From: CAZNEZ01 sp964572475
GTDB taxonomy: Bacteria; Bacillota; Clostridia; Lachnospirales; Lachnospiraceae
Assembly: GCA_964572475.1 (NCBI GenBank)
Contig: CAZNEZ010000002.1
Span: forward strand, 43,654-107,653
Reading direction: 5' to 3'
DNA length: 64,000 nt
The position numbers were made by a program, and so were the translations under genes. Shown piece by piece: positions 8,378 through 17,183 of the stretch. The notes beneath the pieces were generated by a model. The model searched no databases. It was given only the letters and a program-made list of their open reading frames with translations, and was not told where the DNA came from. Within the stretch, counting starts at the first letter, position 1. Each line of letters starts with the position of its first letter.

Positions 8378-8872
8378 TTACTTATTATAATAACTTACTA
8401 TGATACAATTCCCCGCATGAATTGTATCATCTTTTAAATTGTTCATCTGCTTGAGTTCATCAATATATGTATTAATATTCTGATATTCTGGTGAAATATA
8501 CTTAGTTGCTATAGACCATAATGTATCACCCTCTTTAACTTCTATAGATGTAAAAAACTTATGTGTATCAATTGATGTTGTCTCTGCACTTGCATTAAAG
8601 CTTATAGAAAGTGAAATAATAACAATTAACGCTGCCAAAGCAATAGCAGATATCATAATGGTGCTTCTATTAATTTTACTGCTTCTACTATTCTTGCTTC
8701 TATTATTCTTGCTTCTATTATTCTTGCTTCTATTGTTCTTAGTTATTATATCAATCTGACTTTCTAAATTATTATGGCTATAGCCTGCTAATCCTGTGTC
8801 ACTAATATGTCTGATATCATGGCTATCACTTTTATAACTAAGTTTTCTCTCAATTCTACTGTTCTGCTTCAT
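8378..8872 (-). CDS. LysM-domain membrane protein, YneA-like SOS cell-division inhibitor candidate
   Basis: A 164-residue protein with a basic, cytoplasmic N-terminal region (1-70), one membrane segment (about 73-93) and an extracytoplasmic LysM domain (about 110-160, VKEGDTLWSIATKYIS). It is divergent from lexA and shares its operator region, the position of yneA in Bacillus, where the product halts division during the SOS response. That function is inferred from this arrangement and the TM-LysM architecture. Residues 46-61 are a repeat, NNRSK three times and then a variant, encoded by 15-base tandem units at about 8690-8745; slippage there would change repeat number in frame. RBS GGAGAG precedes the ATG. 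Confidence 0.8.
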   Translation of the reverse strand: MKQNSRIERKLSYKSDSHDIRHISDTGLAGYSHNNLESQIDIITKNNRSKNNRSKNNRSKNSRSSKINRSTIMISAIALAALIVIISLSISFNASAETTSIDTHKFFTSIEVKEGDTLWSIATKYISPEYQNINTYIDELKQMNNLKDDTIHAGNCIIVSYYNK

Positions 8873-8900
8873 AAGTTTCTCTCCTTTTTATATTGTTGTA

Positions 8901-8940
8901 AATGTACATATCGAACATATGTGCTTGTTATATGTACATT
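8901..8940. repeat. Perfect 11-base inverted repeat around LexA box 1
   Basis: AATGTACATAT at 8901-8911 and ATATGTACATT at 8930-8940 are exact reverse complements and flank the degenerate LexA box at 8912-8925. The right arm runs into the -10 of the yneA-like promoter. Each arm also contains the palindrome ATGTACAT. Confidence 0.7.
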
Positions 8941-8999
8941 ATATCCCTCGAACATTTGTTTGTCAATACATTTGTTCGAGATTTTCGAACAAATGTTTG
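8912..8999. promoter_or_regulatory. LexA operator cluster
   Basis: Two full matches to the Gram-positive SOS box CGAAC-N4-GTTYG: 8949-8962 (CGAACATTTGTTTG) and 8986-8999 (CGAACAAATGTTTG). Two half-conserved sites accompany them: 8965-8978 (right half GTTCG intact) and 8912-8925 (left half CGAAC intact). The site at 8986-8999 overlaps the lexA -35 by three bases. Confidence 0.88.
8938..8966 (-). promoter_or_regulatory. Consensus promoter of the yneA-like gene with an embedded LexA box
   Basis: Minus strand: TTGACA (8966-8961), exactly 17 bases, TATAAT (8943-8938). Both hexamers are perfect. The LexA box 8949-8962 fills most of the spacer, so LexA binding would block this otherwise very strong promoter. 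Confidence 0.88.
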
Positions 9000-9025
9000 C
9001 AATTATTTTATTGATATGATATACT
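8997..9025 (+). promoter_or_regulatory. lexA promoter
   Basis: TTGCAA at 8997-9002, 17-base spacer, TATACT at 9020-9025, followed by AAGGGAGGT before the lexA ATG. The -35 overlaps the LexA box at 8986-8999, which predicts autorepression. Confidence 0.8.
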
Positions 9026-9054
9026 AAGCATAAATAAAAAAGGGAGGTCCAAAC

Positions 9055-9675
9055 ATGCCTACAGGTAATATAAGTACTAAGCAACAAGAGATATTAGAAT
9101 ACATAAAGTCCGAGATACTTGCGAAGGGTTATCCTCCAACTGTTAGAGAGATATGCGAGGCTGTTCACCTTAAGTCTACTTCTTCAGTTCATGCACATCT
9201 TGCGACGCTTGAGAGTAATGGATATATTAAGCGTGACCCTACTAAGCCACGAGCTATGGAGATAATGGATGATTCATTTAATATGGTTAGAACAGAGATG
9301 GTAAATGTTCCGATTATTGGACAGGTTGCAGCTGGAGAACCTATTCTCGCAGAACAAAACATTGAGAGTTACTTCCCTTTACCAGCTGAATATATGCCTA
9401 ATACTGATACATTTATGTTAAAAGTTAAGGGTGACAGCATGATTAATATGGGGATTTATAATGGAGACTACTTAGTTGTAGCACAGCAGAATACCGCTCA
9501 TAATGGTGATGTTATAGTTGCCTTGATTGATGATTCTGCAACTGTAAAGCGTTATTATAAGGAGAATGGTCACTATAGACTTCAGCCTGAGAATGATTTT
9601 ATGGAACCTATAATTGTAGATAGTGTTGAGATTATGGGCAAAGTAACTGCTTTGTTTAGAAGTCATATTATATAA
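9055..9675 (+). CDS. lexA: LexA repressor
   Basis: SOS repressor and self-cleaving protease of 206 residues, the standard length. The winged-helix DNA-binding domain spans about 1-70 (TVREICEAVHLKSTSSVHAHLATLE is the recognition region). The cleavage site is Ala93-Gly94 in QVAAGEP. The catalytic pair is Ser128 (KGDSMINMGI) and Lys165 (SATVKRYY). RecA-stimulated cleavage would derepress lexA itself and the divergent LysM gene, whose promoters both carry LexA boxes. AAGGGAGGT is the ribosome binding site. A perfect 17-base hairpin ends the gene. Confidence 0.97.
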   Translation: MPTGNISTKQQEILEYIKSEILAKGYPPTVREICEAVHLKSTSSVHAHLATLESNGYIKRDPTKPRAMEIMDDSFNMVRTEMVNVPIIGQVAAGEPILAEQNIESYFPLPAEYMPNTDTFMLKVKGDSMINMGIYNGDYLVVAQQNTAHNGDVIVALIDDSATVKRYYKENGHYRLQPENDFMEPIIVDSVEIMGKVTALFRSHII

Positions 9676-9723
9676 GATTGCACAATACTCTTTAACCCTA
9701 GCATCATAATGTACCTTAATAAT

Positions 9724-9761
9724 AATAATAATGACCACTCCAGTGAGTGGTCATTATTATT
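9724..9761. terminator. Bidirectional terminator between lexA and the sugar genes
   Basis: AATAATAATGACCACTC and GAGTGGTCATTATTATT form a perfect 17-base stem around CAGT. A/T-rich flanks on both sides suit both convergent transcripts. Confidence 0.8.
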
Positions 9762-9772
9762 AAGTATATAAA

Positions 9773-11251
9773 CTATGCGAATGGATTCTCACCCTTGTAT
9801 AGCATAGTAGAAGGCTGATTAAAGCCCAAATCTTCAACGCCAATATATTTGAACACCTCGAACAAAATCTTTCCAAAATGGCCAAACACAACCGCTCCAT
9901 GATGTGGGTAGTTCTTTTCTATTAGTACATGTCTATAGAACCTTCCCATTTCAGGAATAGCAAACACTCCTATTGCTCCAAAAGATTTTGTAGCAACTGG
10001 AAGTACTTCGCCTTCAGCTACATAAGCTCTAAGCTTAGCATCTGCTGTACTCTGAAGTCTGAAGAATGTTATATCACCAGGTATAATATCACCTTCTAAT
10101 GTACCATTAGTCACCTCCTGTGGAAGACTTCTAGCCATTATCTTTTGATATTTCATTTCACAGAAAGACAGCTTCTTAGTAGTTGTATTGCCACAATGGA
10201 ATCCCATAAATACATCCTTATTAGTATAACTATATTCACTTTCGATTGATTCTTTGTACATATCTGCTGGTACTGAATTATTAATATCAAGTAATGTCAC
10301 AGCATCTTCACTCACACAAGTTCCAATATATTCACTTAAAGCTCCATATATATCTACTTCACAAGAAACTGGAATACCTCTTCCTGTAAGCCTGCTATTA
10401 ACATAGCAAGGTACAAATCCAAACTGTGTCTGAAAAGCAGGCCAGCATTTTCCAGCAATAGTAACATATTCTCGGCTTCCTTTATGTTCTTCAATCCAAT
10501 CAAGTAACGTAATCTCATATTGCGCAAGCTTTGCCAATATATCTGGCTTTTTATTTCCCTGTCCCAGTTCATCTTCCATATCTTTTATTACAGCTTCGAT
10601 ACGGCTGTCACCCTCATGATTCTTAAATGCTTCAAATAAGTCAAGTTCTGAATTCTCCTCAATCTCAACAGATAAGTTATATAATTGCTTAATTGGTGCA
10701 TTACATGCAAGAAAATCCTGAGGTCTTGGACCAAAACCTATGATTTTAAGATTTGATAAGCCAATAACAGTTCTTGCAATAGGTATAAACTCAGCAATCA
10801 TACTTGCACACTCAGCTGCATTTCCAACAGGATATTCAGGAATATAAGCTCTGATTCCTCTAAGCTTTAGGTTATAACTGGCATTTAACATACCACAATA
10901 TGCATCTCCTCTGTCATCTAGAAGTTTATCACCTGCTTCCTCAGCAGCAGCTACAAACATAACAGGACCACCAAATTCCTTAGCCAAAAGTGTCTCTGAA
11001 CTCTCTGGTCCAAAGTTGCCTAAATATACTACAAGGGCATTAACCTCAGCCTTTTTGATATCCTCTAAAGCCTGCCTCATATGTTTTTCATTTTCTATAC
11101 ATATTGGACATTCGTAAATATTTCCATAACTCTTTATGAATTCACTTACTACTGCTTTTCTTCTTCTAACTGATAACGACATTGGAAAACAATCTCTAGA
11201 CACAGCTACAATTCCTATTTTAACATTAGGTACATTTTTAAAAGTATTCAT
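9773..11251 (-). CDS. L-fucose/L-arabinose isomerase-family protein
   Basis: A 492-residue aldose-ketose isomerase of the FucI/AraA fold. The N-terminal part (PNVKIGIVAVSRDCFP ... EALEDIKKAEVNALVVYLGNFGPE) is the Rossmann-like domain, and the C-terminal part contains the conserved FMGFHCGNT and HHGAVVFGHFGKILFE segments that supply metal and substrate ligands in this family. The true substrate is unknown. It is last in a three-gene cluster with xylulokinase and a GH3 glycosidase, so it probably feeds a pentulose to the kinase. The start at 11251 is chosen because AATGGAG precedes it; another in-frame ATG lies four codons upstream. Confidence 0.82.
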   Translation of the reverse strand: MNTFKNVPNVKIGIVAVSRDCFPMSLSVRRRKAVVSEFIKSYGNIYECPICIENEKHMRQALEDIKKAEVNALVVYLGNFGPESSETLLAKEFGGPVMFVAAAEEAGDKLLDDRGDAYCGMLNASYNLKLRGIRAYIPEYPVGNAAECASMIAEFIPIARTVIGLSNLKIIGFGPRPQDFLACNAPIKQLYNLSVEIEENSELDLFEAFKNHEGDSRIEAVIKDMEDELGQGNKKPDILAKLAQYEITLLDWIEEHKGSREYVTIAGKCWPAFQTQFGFVPCYVNSRLTGRGIPVSCEVDIYGALSEYIGTCVSEDAVTLLDINNSVPADMYKESIESEYSYTNKDVFMGFHCGNTTTKKLSFCEMKYQKIMARSLPQEVTNGTLEGDIIPGDITFFRLQSTADAKLRAYVAEGEVLPVATKSFGAIGVFAIPEMGRFYRHVLIEKNYPHHGAVVFGHFGKILFEVFKYIGVEDLGFNQPSTMLYKGENPFA

Positions 11252-11381
11252 AATTATCTCCATTCTGCGCTATACGCGCCACATAAACATCATTTTATTA
11301 GTGCCTTTTACCTTTTCAGCCTTAGCTATTAGCTGTTCTTTTTGCCTCTTCACTTTTCACTCTTAACTATTAGTTATTTAA

Positions 11382-12854
11382 TTAGTTAGCTATCATTTCA
11401 AAAATTTCCTTGCATCCCGGATATATTTTAATCCATTTTTGATATTTTTCTTCATACATATTAACTAAATCTGGCTCTGGCTCAATTGAATCTTTAATTC
11501 TAATAAGACTATGTACTGCTTCATTAACTGTTGCAAACTTACCACACCCAGTCATAGCAAGAATTGCAGCTCCATATGAAGGTCCCTCCTGTGTGTTTGG
11601 AATACTAATCCTGATATTCATAACATTTGCAATAATCTTCATCCATATAAGGCTCTTTGTTCCACCGCCACATAGCATAGAAGACTTCACATCGATTCCA
11701 AGTTTTCTTGCAACCTCGACAGAATCACGAAGTGCAAATGCTACTCCTTCAAGAATTGCCTGAGTCATTTCATATCTTTTCGTATCCATAGCAAGTCCTA
11801 TAAAAGTACCTCTTGCAAACGGATCATTATGTGGTGAACGTTCCCCCATAAGATATGGTAAAAAGTATACATTATTTTTAGATTTGAGGTTAATCTTTTC
11901 TTGCTCACCAGTATAATCATCAGTTGAAAGAATATTCTCTAGCCACCATTTATTGCAGGATGCAGCACTTAAAATGCATCCCATCAGATGATATTCCCCA
12001 TTAGCATGTGCAAATGAATGAAGTGCATTATTATTGTCTACTGCAAATGTATCCGCTGCAATAAATACAGTTCCACTAGTACCAAGTGATATATTGCAGC
12101 TATTACTGTCAACTACACCAGTTCCAACTGCCGCTGCTGCATTATCTCCTGCTCCGGCAATAATCTTTGTAGATTGTGGAATACCAAGTTCTGCTGCGAT
12201 TTCAGATTTTATCTTACCTGTAACTTCAAAGCTCTCATAAATGTGTGGAAGCATCGTTTTCTTAATACCACATATTTTCATCATCTCCTCAGACCAGCAT
12301 CTATTCTTAACATTAAAATATAAAGTTCCCGAAGCATCAGATACATCAGTACTAAAGATACCCGTTAACTTATATGCAAGATAATCCTTAGGAAGCATGA
12401 TTTTTTTGATTTTCACAAAATTATCAGGCTCATTATTTTTAACCCATAACAGTTTAGGTGCTGTAAATCCAGCAAATGCAATATTACCACAGTACTCTGT
12501 TAATTTGTCTTTACCTATAACATTGTTAAGATGGTCACATTCTTTACTAGAACGACTGTCATTCCATAGAATTGCCGGTCTGATTACTTCATTTACCTCA
12601 TCCAGTATAACAAGTCCATGCATCTGGCCACCAAAGCTAATACCAGACACCGCGCTGCTATCAGCATCATAAAGTAGCTCTTTTAAACCATTTATAGTCT
12701 CATTATACCAATCTTCCGGATTCTGTTCAGACCACCCTTCCTTGGGAAAATAAATGGGATATTCTCTGCTTACACTATTTAAAATATAACCATTTTCATC
12801 AGTCAGAATCAGCTTAACTGCTGATGTACCAAGATCTATACCAATATATAACAT
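11382..12854 (-). CDS. xylB: Xylulokinase (FGGY family)
   Basis: Phosphorylates D-xylulose to xylulose 5-phosphate, which enters the pentose phosphate pathway. The 490-residue protein has the FGGY N-domain (YIGIDLGTSAVKLIL, then SGISFGGQMHGLVILD and AILWNDSRS) and the C-domain with GAGDNAAAAVGTG, GTSGTVF and LCGGGTKS. These blocks follow XylB more closely than glycerol or ribulokinase. AAAGGAGGTTA lies before two adjacent ATG codons; the second (12854) has better spacing and matches the usual N-terminus. It is separated from the GH3 gene by 9 bases and lies 118 bases before the isomerase. I saw nothing recognisable in that gap. Confidence 0.92.
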   Translation of the reverse strand: MLYIGIDLGTSAVKLILTDENGYILNSVSREYPIYFPKEGWSEQNPEDWYNETINGLKELLYDADSSAVSGISFGGQMHGLVILDEVNEVIRPAILWNDSRSSKECDHLNNVIGKDKLTEYCGNIAFAGFTAPKLLWVKNNEPDNFVKIKKIMLPKDYLAYKLTGIFSTDVSDASGTLYFNVKNRCWSEEMMKICGIKKTMLPHIYESFEVTGKIKSEIAAELGIPQSTKIIAGAGDNAAAAVGTGVVDSNSCNISLGTSGTVFIAADTFAVDNNNALHSFAHANGEYHLMGCILSAASCNKWWLENILSTDDYTGEQEKINLKSKNNVYFLPYLMGERSPHNDPFARGTFIGLAMDTKRYEMTQAILEGVAFALRDSVEVARKLGIDVKSSMLCGGGTKSLIWMKIIANVMNIRISIPNTQEGPSYGAAILAMTGCGKFATVNEAVHSLIRIKDSIEPEPDLVNMYEEKYQKWIKIYPGCKEIFEMIAN

Positions 12855-12866
12855 CATTAACCTCCT

Positions 12867-14990
12867 TTATATCAATTTAATTATCTTTATTTTATTTTCG
12901 CCTAGTAATTCCTTAGTTCTATCATCAGGCTGACCAAATCCTACACTACACAAAGCCAAATGGCCTTCATTAACCTTTTCACCTTCTTCATTTATAACAC
13001 AAAACTTATCAGAATCAATAGATAAATTAAATATTTTAGATTCATTAGCATTAAGTTTTATTCTTTCAAATCCCACAAGTCTGTAATTTAGAACTTCGTT
13101 GTCAGAATCACAGATTTTCATATAAATCTGAAGAACCTCATTCACCTCAAAAGAATTTACATTTTTAATCTCAGCCTCCAGTTGGATGCCTTTAGATTTT
13201 GCTATTTCAAAGGAAACTTCATCTGTAAGTGAAACATTTTCAATAGTAAGTTCACCATAAGTCAAACCATATCCAAATGAATATAATGGCTTATCTACCA
13301 GATATCTGTATGTTCTGCCTTTCATGGAATAATCTGTAAAATCAGGTAAAGAATCAAGACTTTTATATATGGTAATTGGAAGCTTACCAGATGGAGCTGC
13401 CTTACCAAATATAATATTGGCAATAGCCTTACCGCCTCTGGCACCAGGATACCATCCCTGCATAATTGCATCTGCATGTTTATCCGCATAATTCAAGTCC
13501 ATACTACTGCCTGCTAAAAGGCAGAGAACAAATGGCTTTCCGGTATTTACAATTCTTTCTAATAATCGTCTCTGACATTCTGGAAGTTTCAAATCAAGCT
13601 TATCTCCAGATGCATCTGAATTACCTGCATCACCTTCTTCCCCCTCAAGAGTTTCATCCAGACCTAGGCACAAAACAACAACATCTGAATGTTCTGCTAC
13701 AATCTCTGCCTCAGCAAGTCTGTTATCAGGTTTAGCAAGACAATCTGGCTTATCCAGATACAGATGACATCCCTCTGAATACATTATTCTTGTTCCTTCT
13801 GGTGCTGCCTGTCTAATTCCATCAATAACAGTACAATACTCGGAAGATGTTCCATGATAATTACCAATTAATGCACTTCTGCTGTCTGCATTTGGTCCAA
13901 TAACACCAATAGTTTTAATACCCTTCATATCCAAAGGTAAAATTCCATTATTTTTAAGTAAAACTGTACCTTCAACGGCAGCTTTATATGCTAACTTCTG
14001 ATGTTTTTCACTATCCACAACTTCATAAGGAATATTATCAAGCTCAGTTTTATCAAACATTCCCAATAAAAATCTTGTTGTAAACAATCTTATTGCTGCT
14101 TCCCTTATTATATCCTTAGTTATCATTCCTTTTTCAAATGCATTCATGACTCTCTCATATGTACAGCCACAATTTACATCACATCCCATATTAAGAGCAA
14201 GAGTTACAGATTCTTCAGGTGTATTCGTAACCTTATGATTCTCATGGAAATCCTTAACTGCCCAGCAATCTGACACAAAATGTCCCTCAAATTGCCATTT
14301 TCCTCTTAATACGTCTTTCATAAGATATTCATGTGCACAACAAGGCTCTCCATTAGTTCTATTATATGCACCCATTACAGCCTCAACTTTTCCCCTGGTG
14401 ACACATGCTTCAAATGCAGGAAGATATGTCTCCCACATATCCTTTTTACTCACCTTTGCATCAAAATAATGACGCATCTTTTCTGGACCTGAATGTACAG
14501 CAAAATGTTTAGCGCAAGCAGCCGCCTTTAGGTATTCTCCCTCTCCCTGAATACCTGTTATAAATGATACACCAAGTTCCCCAGTAAGAAATGGGTCCTC
14601 TCCGTAAGTTTCATGTCCACGCCCCCATCTGGGATCCCTAAAAATATTAACATTAGGTGCCCAAAATGTAAGTCCTTTATAAATATCCCTATCTTCATGT
14701 CCTGTATATTCATTATACATAGCACGACCTTCATCAGATATTGCATCACCTATATTATGTAGTAATTCTGTATCAAATGTTGCTCCAAGCCCAATGGACT
14801 GTGGAAATACCGTTGCTGTACCCGCTCTTGCTACGCCATGTAGTGCTTCATTCCACCAATTATATTCAGGAATATTAAGTCTTTCAATTGCTGGTGCATT
14901 AAATTTGAGCTGTGATGCCATCTCTTCAATTGTCATCATATCGACCAATTCACTTGCCCTACGCCTTGCTTCCATTCTGTTTTTTTTCAT
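12867..14990 (-). CDS. Glycoside hydrolase family 3 (beta-xylosidase or beta-glucosidase)
   Basis: A 707-residue intracellular GH3 enzyme with no signal peptide. Domain order: (beta/alpha)8 barrel with KHFAVHSGPE (161-170) and the nucleophile Asp241 in FVSDCWAV; the alpha/beta sandwich (about 340-560) with GVIGPNADSR and LCLGLDETLEGEEGDA, probable acid/base region; and a C-terminal fibronectin-III-like domain (about 595-690). Multi-gene context with xylulokinase argues for a beta-xylosidase acting on imported xylo-oligosaccharides, but specificity cannot be read directly and beta-glucosidase or arabinosidase activity is possible. First gene of the cluster, divergent from the AraC regulator. 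Confidence 0.9.
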   Translation of the reverse strand: MKKNRMEARRRASELVDMMTIEEMASQLKFNAPAIERLNIPEYNWWNEALHGVARAGTATVFPQSIGLGATFDTELLHNIGDAISDEGRAMYNEYTGHEDRDIYKGLTFWAPNVNIFRDPRWGRGHETYGEDPFLTGELGVSFITGIQGEGEYLKAAACAKHFAVHSGPEKMRHYFDAKVSKKDMWETYLPAFEACVTRGKVEAVMGAYNRTNGEPCCAHEYLMKDVLRGKWQFEGHFVSDCWAVKDFHENHKVTNTPEESVTLALNMGCDVNCGCTYERVMNAFEKGMITKDIIREAAIRLFTTRFLLGMFDKTELDNIPYEVVDSEKHQKLAYKAAVEGTVLLKNNGILPLDMKGIKTIGVIGPNADSRSALIGNYHGTSSEYCTVIDGIRQAAPEGTRIMYSEGCHLYLDKPDCLAKPDNRLAEAEIVAEHSDVVVLCLGLDETLEGEEGDAGNSDASGDKLDLKLPECQRRLLERIVNTGKPFVLCLLAGSSMDLNYADKHADAIMQGWYPGARGGKAIANIIFGKAAPSGKLPITIYKSLDSLPDFTDYSMKGRTYRYLVDKPLYSFGYGLTYGELTIENVSLTDEVSFEIAKSKGIQLEAEIKNVNSFEVNEVLQIYMKICDSDNEVLNYRLVGFERIKLNANESKIFNLSIDSDKFCVINEEGEKVNEGHLALCSVGFGQPDDRTKELLGENKIKIIKLI

Positions 14991-15268
14991 AATACATCCT
15001 CATTTCTGCGCTAATTTTAGCAGCAATTCTGGCACTAATTCATAATACAATGAAACATCGTTATAAACTTAGCTTATATGCCATATTATAATAATACAAG
15101 CCAGCATTTTCATCATAATTATTGCTGTATATATTATGAAATATTGCTATTATATCTTGAAAAAAATAACTAAAAAATATATAATTGAATTACCATGTTA
15201 TTTAAGTATATATTTATTTAGTTATTCACTATTACCTATCCACCTATTCTTTAAGAACGGAGCCTCAT
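14991..15268. promoter_or_regulatory. Divergent control region of the sugar cluster
   Basis: A 278-base, very AT-rich region between the GH3 gene and the araC-type gene. It should hold the promoters for both and the operator of the regulator. A clear rightward promoter is seen at 15157-15185. For the leftward operon only ATTATA-like hexamers (around 15083) are visible with no convincing -35, as expected for an activator-dependent promoter. Confidence 0.5.
15157..15185 (+). promoter_or_regulatory. Promoter of the AraC-type regulator
   Basis: TTGAAA at 15157-15162, 17-base spacer, TATAAT at 15180-15185. It is 84 bases before the start codon. Confidence 0.6.
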
Positions 15269-16114
15269 ATGAATAATATACTCAATGGAATACAAGAAAC
15301 CGTTGTATTTGATAATTATTCCATTATTAAAATGAATACAAATACTGATACTTGTGGATATCCTGAGCATTGGCATAATGCGATAGAGATAATTCTGCCT
15401 GTTGATAATGAATATGATGTATCCTGTAAAGGCGCAAAATATCATTTATTTGAAAATGATATACTTATTATTAACTCTGGTACTTTACACCAGATGGAGA
15501 TATCTGGTGAGGGAAGACGACTGATACTTCAGATTGATTTAACTCAGATTAATCCTGTCACATTATTTAGCACTTTAACTATTGATATACCATCTGTATC
15601 ATATATTCCAACTTCTTCATTAATAAATCCACGTCTTAGTAAAATAATTAAAGATATTTATACAGGAAAATACCAGAATGACAATTTGAGTGAATTAAGA
15701 ATCTACAATAAACTTATAGATTTTCTGATACTTGTAGCCGATGAATCAAAAAACATGGTTCAAATATCCAACTCTTACAAGAAGAATGAATACGAAACCA
15801 TGTTCCGAAATGTTAATAAGTATATAAGTCTTCACTATAATGATGACCTTACCTTGGAGAATATTGCTGACTTCGCTGGTTTTAGTAAATATCATTTTTC
15901 AAGACTTTTTAAAGCATACACAGGTGAAACTGTATATCAATATATTAATAGAATTAGAATAAGAAATGCTGAAAATATGCTATCAGATCCCGATCTAAAC
16001 ATCTCCGAAATAGCATGTAGATGTGGATTTAGCAATATTTCAGCATTCATTAGAATGTTTAAGATTAATAATGGATGTACTCCATCTGAATATCGTAAGC
16101 TATATAATCATTGA
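15269..16114 (+). CDS. AraC-family transcriptional regulator
   Basis: A 281-residue regulator with an N-terminal cupin sugar-sensing domain (about 15-110; EHWHNAIEIILPV carries the typical histidine strand) and a C-terminal double helix-turn-helix (about 185-280; DLTLENIADFAGFSKYHFSRLF, then ISEIACRCGFSNISAFIRMFK and the closing TPSEYRK). It is divergent from the GH3-xylB-isomerase cluster and is the natural candidate activator of it, responding to a pentose or xylo-oligosaccharide. CGGAG precedes the start. Confidence 0.9.
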   Translation: MNNILNGIQETVVFDNYSIIKMNTNTDTCGYPEHWHNAIEIILPVDNEYDVSCKGAKYHLFENDILIINSGTLHQMEISGEGRRLILQIDLTQINPVTLFSTLTIDIPSVSYIPTSSLINPRLSKIIKDIYTGKYQNDNLSELRIYNKLIDFLILVADESKNMVQISNSYKKNEYETMFRNVNKYISLHYNDDLTLENIADFAGFSKYHFSRLFKAYTGETVYQYINRIRIRNAENMLSDPDLNISEIACRCGFSNISAFIRMFKINNGCTPSEYRKLYNH

Positions 16115-16152
16115 TGAATAATCAGCACATATCCTCCAATGTAGCATTATGC

Positions 16153-16509
16153 TTACATACTCTCAATTTCTATTTCTTTTCCATCTCTCCATATTCTTTC
16201 AAGATCATAGAATAATCTATCCTGTTGATTGAATACGTGAATAATAATATCATTATAATCAAGTAAAATCCAGTTTGCTGTATTATAGCCCTCTACCTGT
16301 CTGATTTCGCATCCAAGTTTGGCCATCTCCTGCTCAGTATTGTCTACAAGAGCTTTTACCTGATTCTCATTCGAGCCACTTGCTATTACAAAATAGTCTG
16401 CTATAGTTGAAACACCGCTGATATCAAGAACCTTAATATTAAGTCCCTGTTTGTCATCTAGTGCCTTATATGCTGCTTTTGCCATATCTATTGAAATAAT
16501 CTCTGCCAT
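16153..16509 (-). CDS. rsfS: Ribosome silencing factor RsfS
   Basis: A 118-residue protein that binds L14 and blocks joining of ribosomal subunits when nutrients are short. Conserved blocks are ADYFVIASGSNENQVKALVD, VEGYNTANWILLDYNDIIIHVF and RLFYDLERIWRDG. The start at 16509 (MAEIISIDMAK) follows AGCGAGG with a six-base spacer; the longer open frame upstream overlaps yqeK in another frame and is rejected. It is the last gene of the obgE-yhbY-nadD-yqeK-rsfS run. Confidence 0.94.
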   Translation of the reverse strand: MAEIISIDMAKAAYKALDDKQGLNIKVLDISGVSTIADYFVIASGSNENQVKALVDNTEQEMAKLGCEIRQVEGYNTANWILLDYNDIIIHVFNQQDRLFYDLERIWRDGKEIEIESM

Positions 16510-16549
16510 TTCATTCCTCGCTTTTCTAATTTGTGCAATCAATCTATAA

Positions 16550-17161
16550 TTAATCACAGTCTTTTGGTTGTGTATTATCTCTTTCTCTAATATATGCATC
16601 ATAATAATTAAATGCCTTCACAGACAAATCATCGATATCTCTATTATTCTCTTCCAGATAATTTAAAGTATCCCTTAAAATCTTAAATACCGCCATATCG
16701 ATATCCTCAAATGCTATCCTACGAATCTCATCTAAATTAACTGCTTTATATCTTCTAGGCTCAATATAATCAGCTACAAATATTATCTTATCAAGTAAAT
16801 CCATTGCTGGCGCTCCAGTAGTATGATTAAGAACTGCTGAAATTACATTCTTATCTGTAATATAGTACTTATGCGTTACATAAAATGCACCCAGCTTGGC
16901 ATGTAACAGATATGGATTCTGCCTCTCTGCATCTGTAATCTTGATATTATACTTAATACATTTTTTAAGAATTCTTTCATCAGGAATACATTTGGCGCAA
17001 TCATGCAGTAGTCCTGCAATCTCAGCCTCTTTGATGTTAGCGCCATATTTCATTGCTAACGCAACTGCCATATATTCGACACCTACTGTATGCTCATATC
17101 TATCTTTATTTAAAGTCATCTTCAAGTCTTTTTTAATATTCTTCACATTTTTATAAATCAT
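16550..17161 (-). CDS. yqeK: HD-domain diadenosine tetraphosphatase YqeK
   Basis: A 203-residue HD-superfamily hydrolase that splits symmetrical Ap4A into two ADP in Firmicutes relatives. The metal site is seen in YEHTVGVEYM and IAGLLHDCAKCI (HD pair), followed by HAKLGAFYV and LNHTTGAP. Start 17161 is preferred because GAAAGG lies 12 bases before it; the frame upstream of that runs into nadD. Between nadD and rsfS, its usual place in Firmicutes. Confidence 0.9.
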   Translation of the reverse strand: MIYKNVKNIKKDLKMTLNKDRYEHTVGVEYMAVALAMKYGANIKEAEIAGLLHDCAKCIPDERILKKCIKYNIKITDAERQNPYLLHAKLGAFYVTHKYYITDKNVISAVLNHTTGAPAMDLLDKIIFVADYIEPRRYKAVNLDEIRRIAFEDIDMAVFKILRDTLNYLEENNRDIDDLSVKAFNYYDAYIRERDNTQPKDCD

Positions 17162-17183
17162 AAAATAACCATACCTTTCAAAG

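Noticed and set aside
11264..11381. Possible gene or regulator between the isomerase and xylB
   Set aside because: No frame with an RBS and no clear stem; looks like an ordinary spacer.
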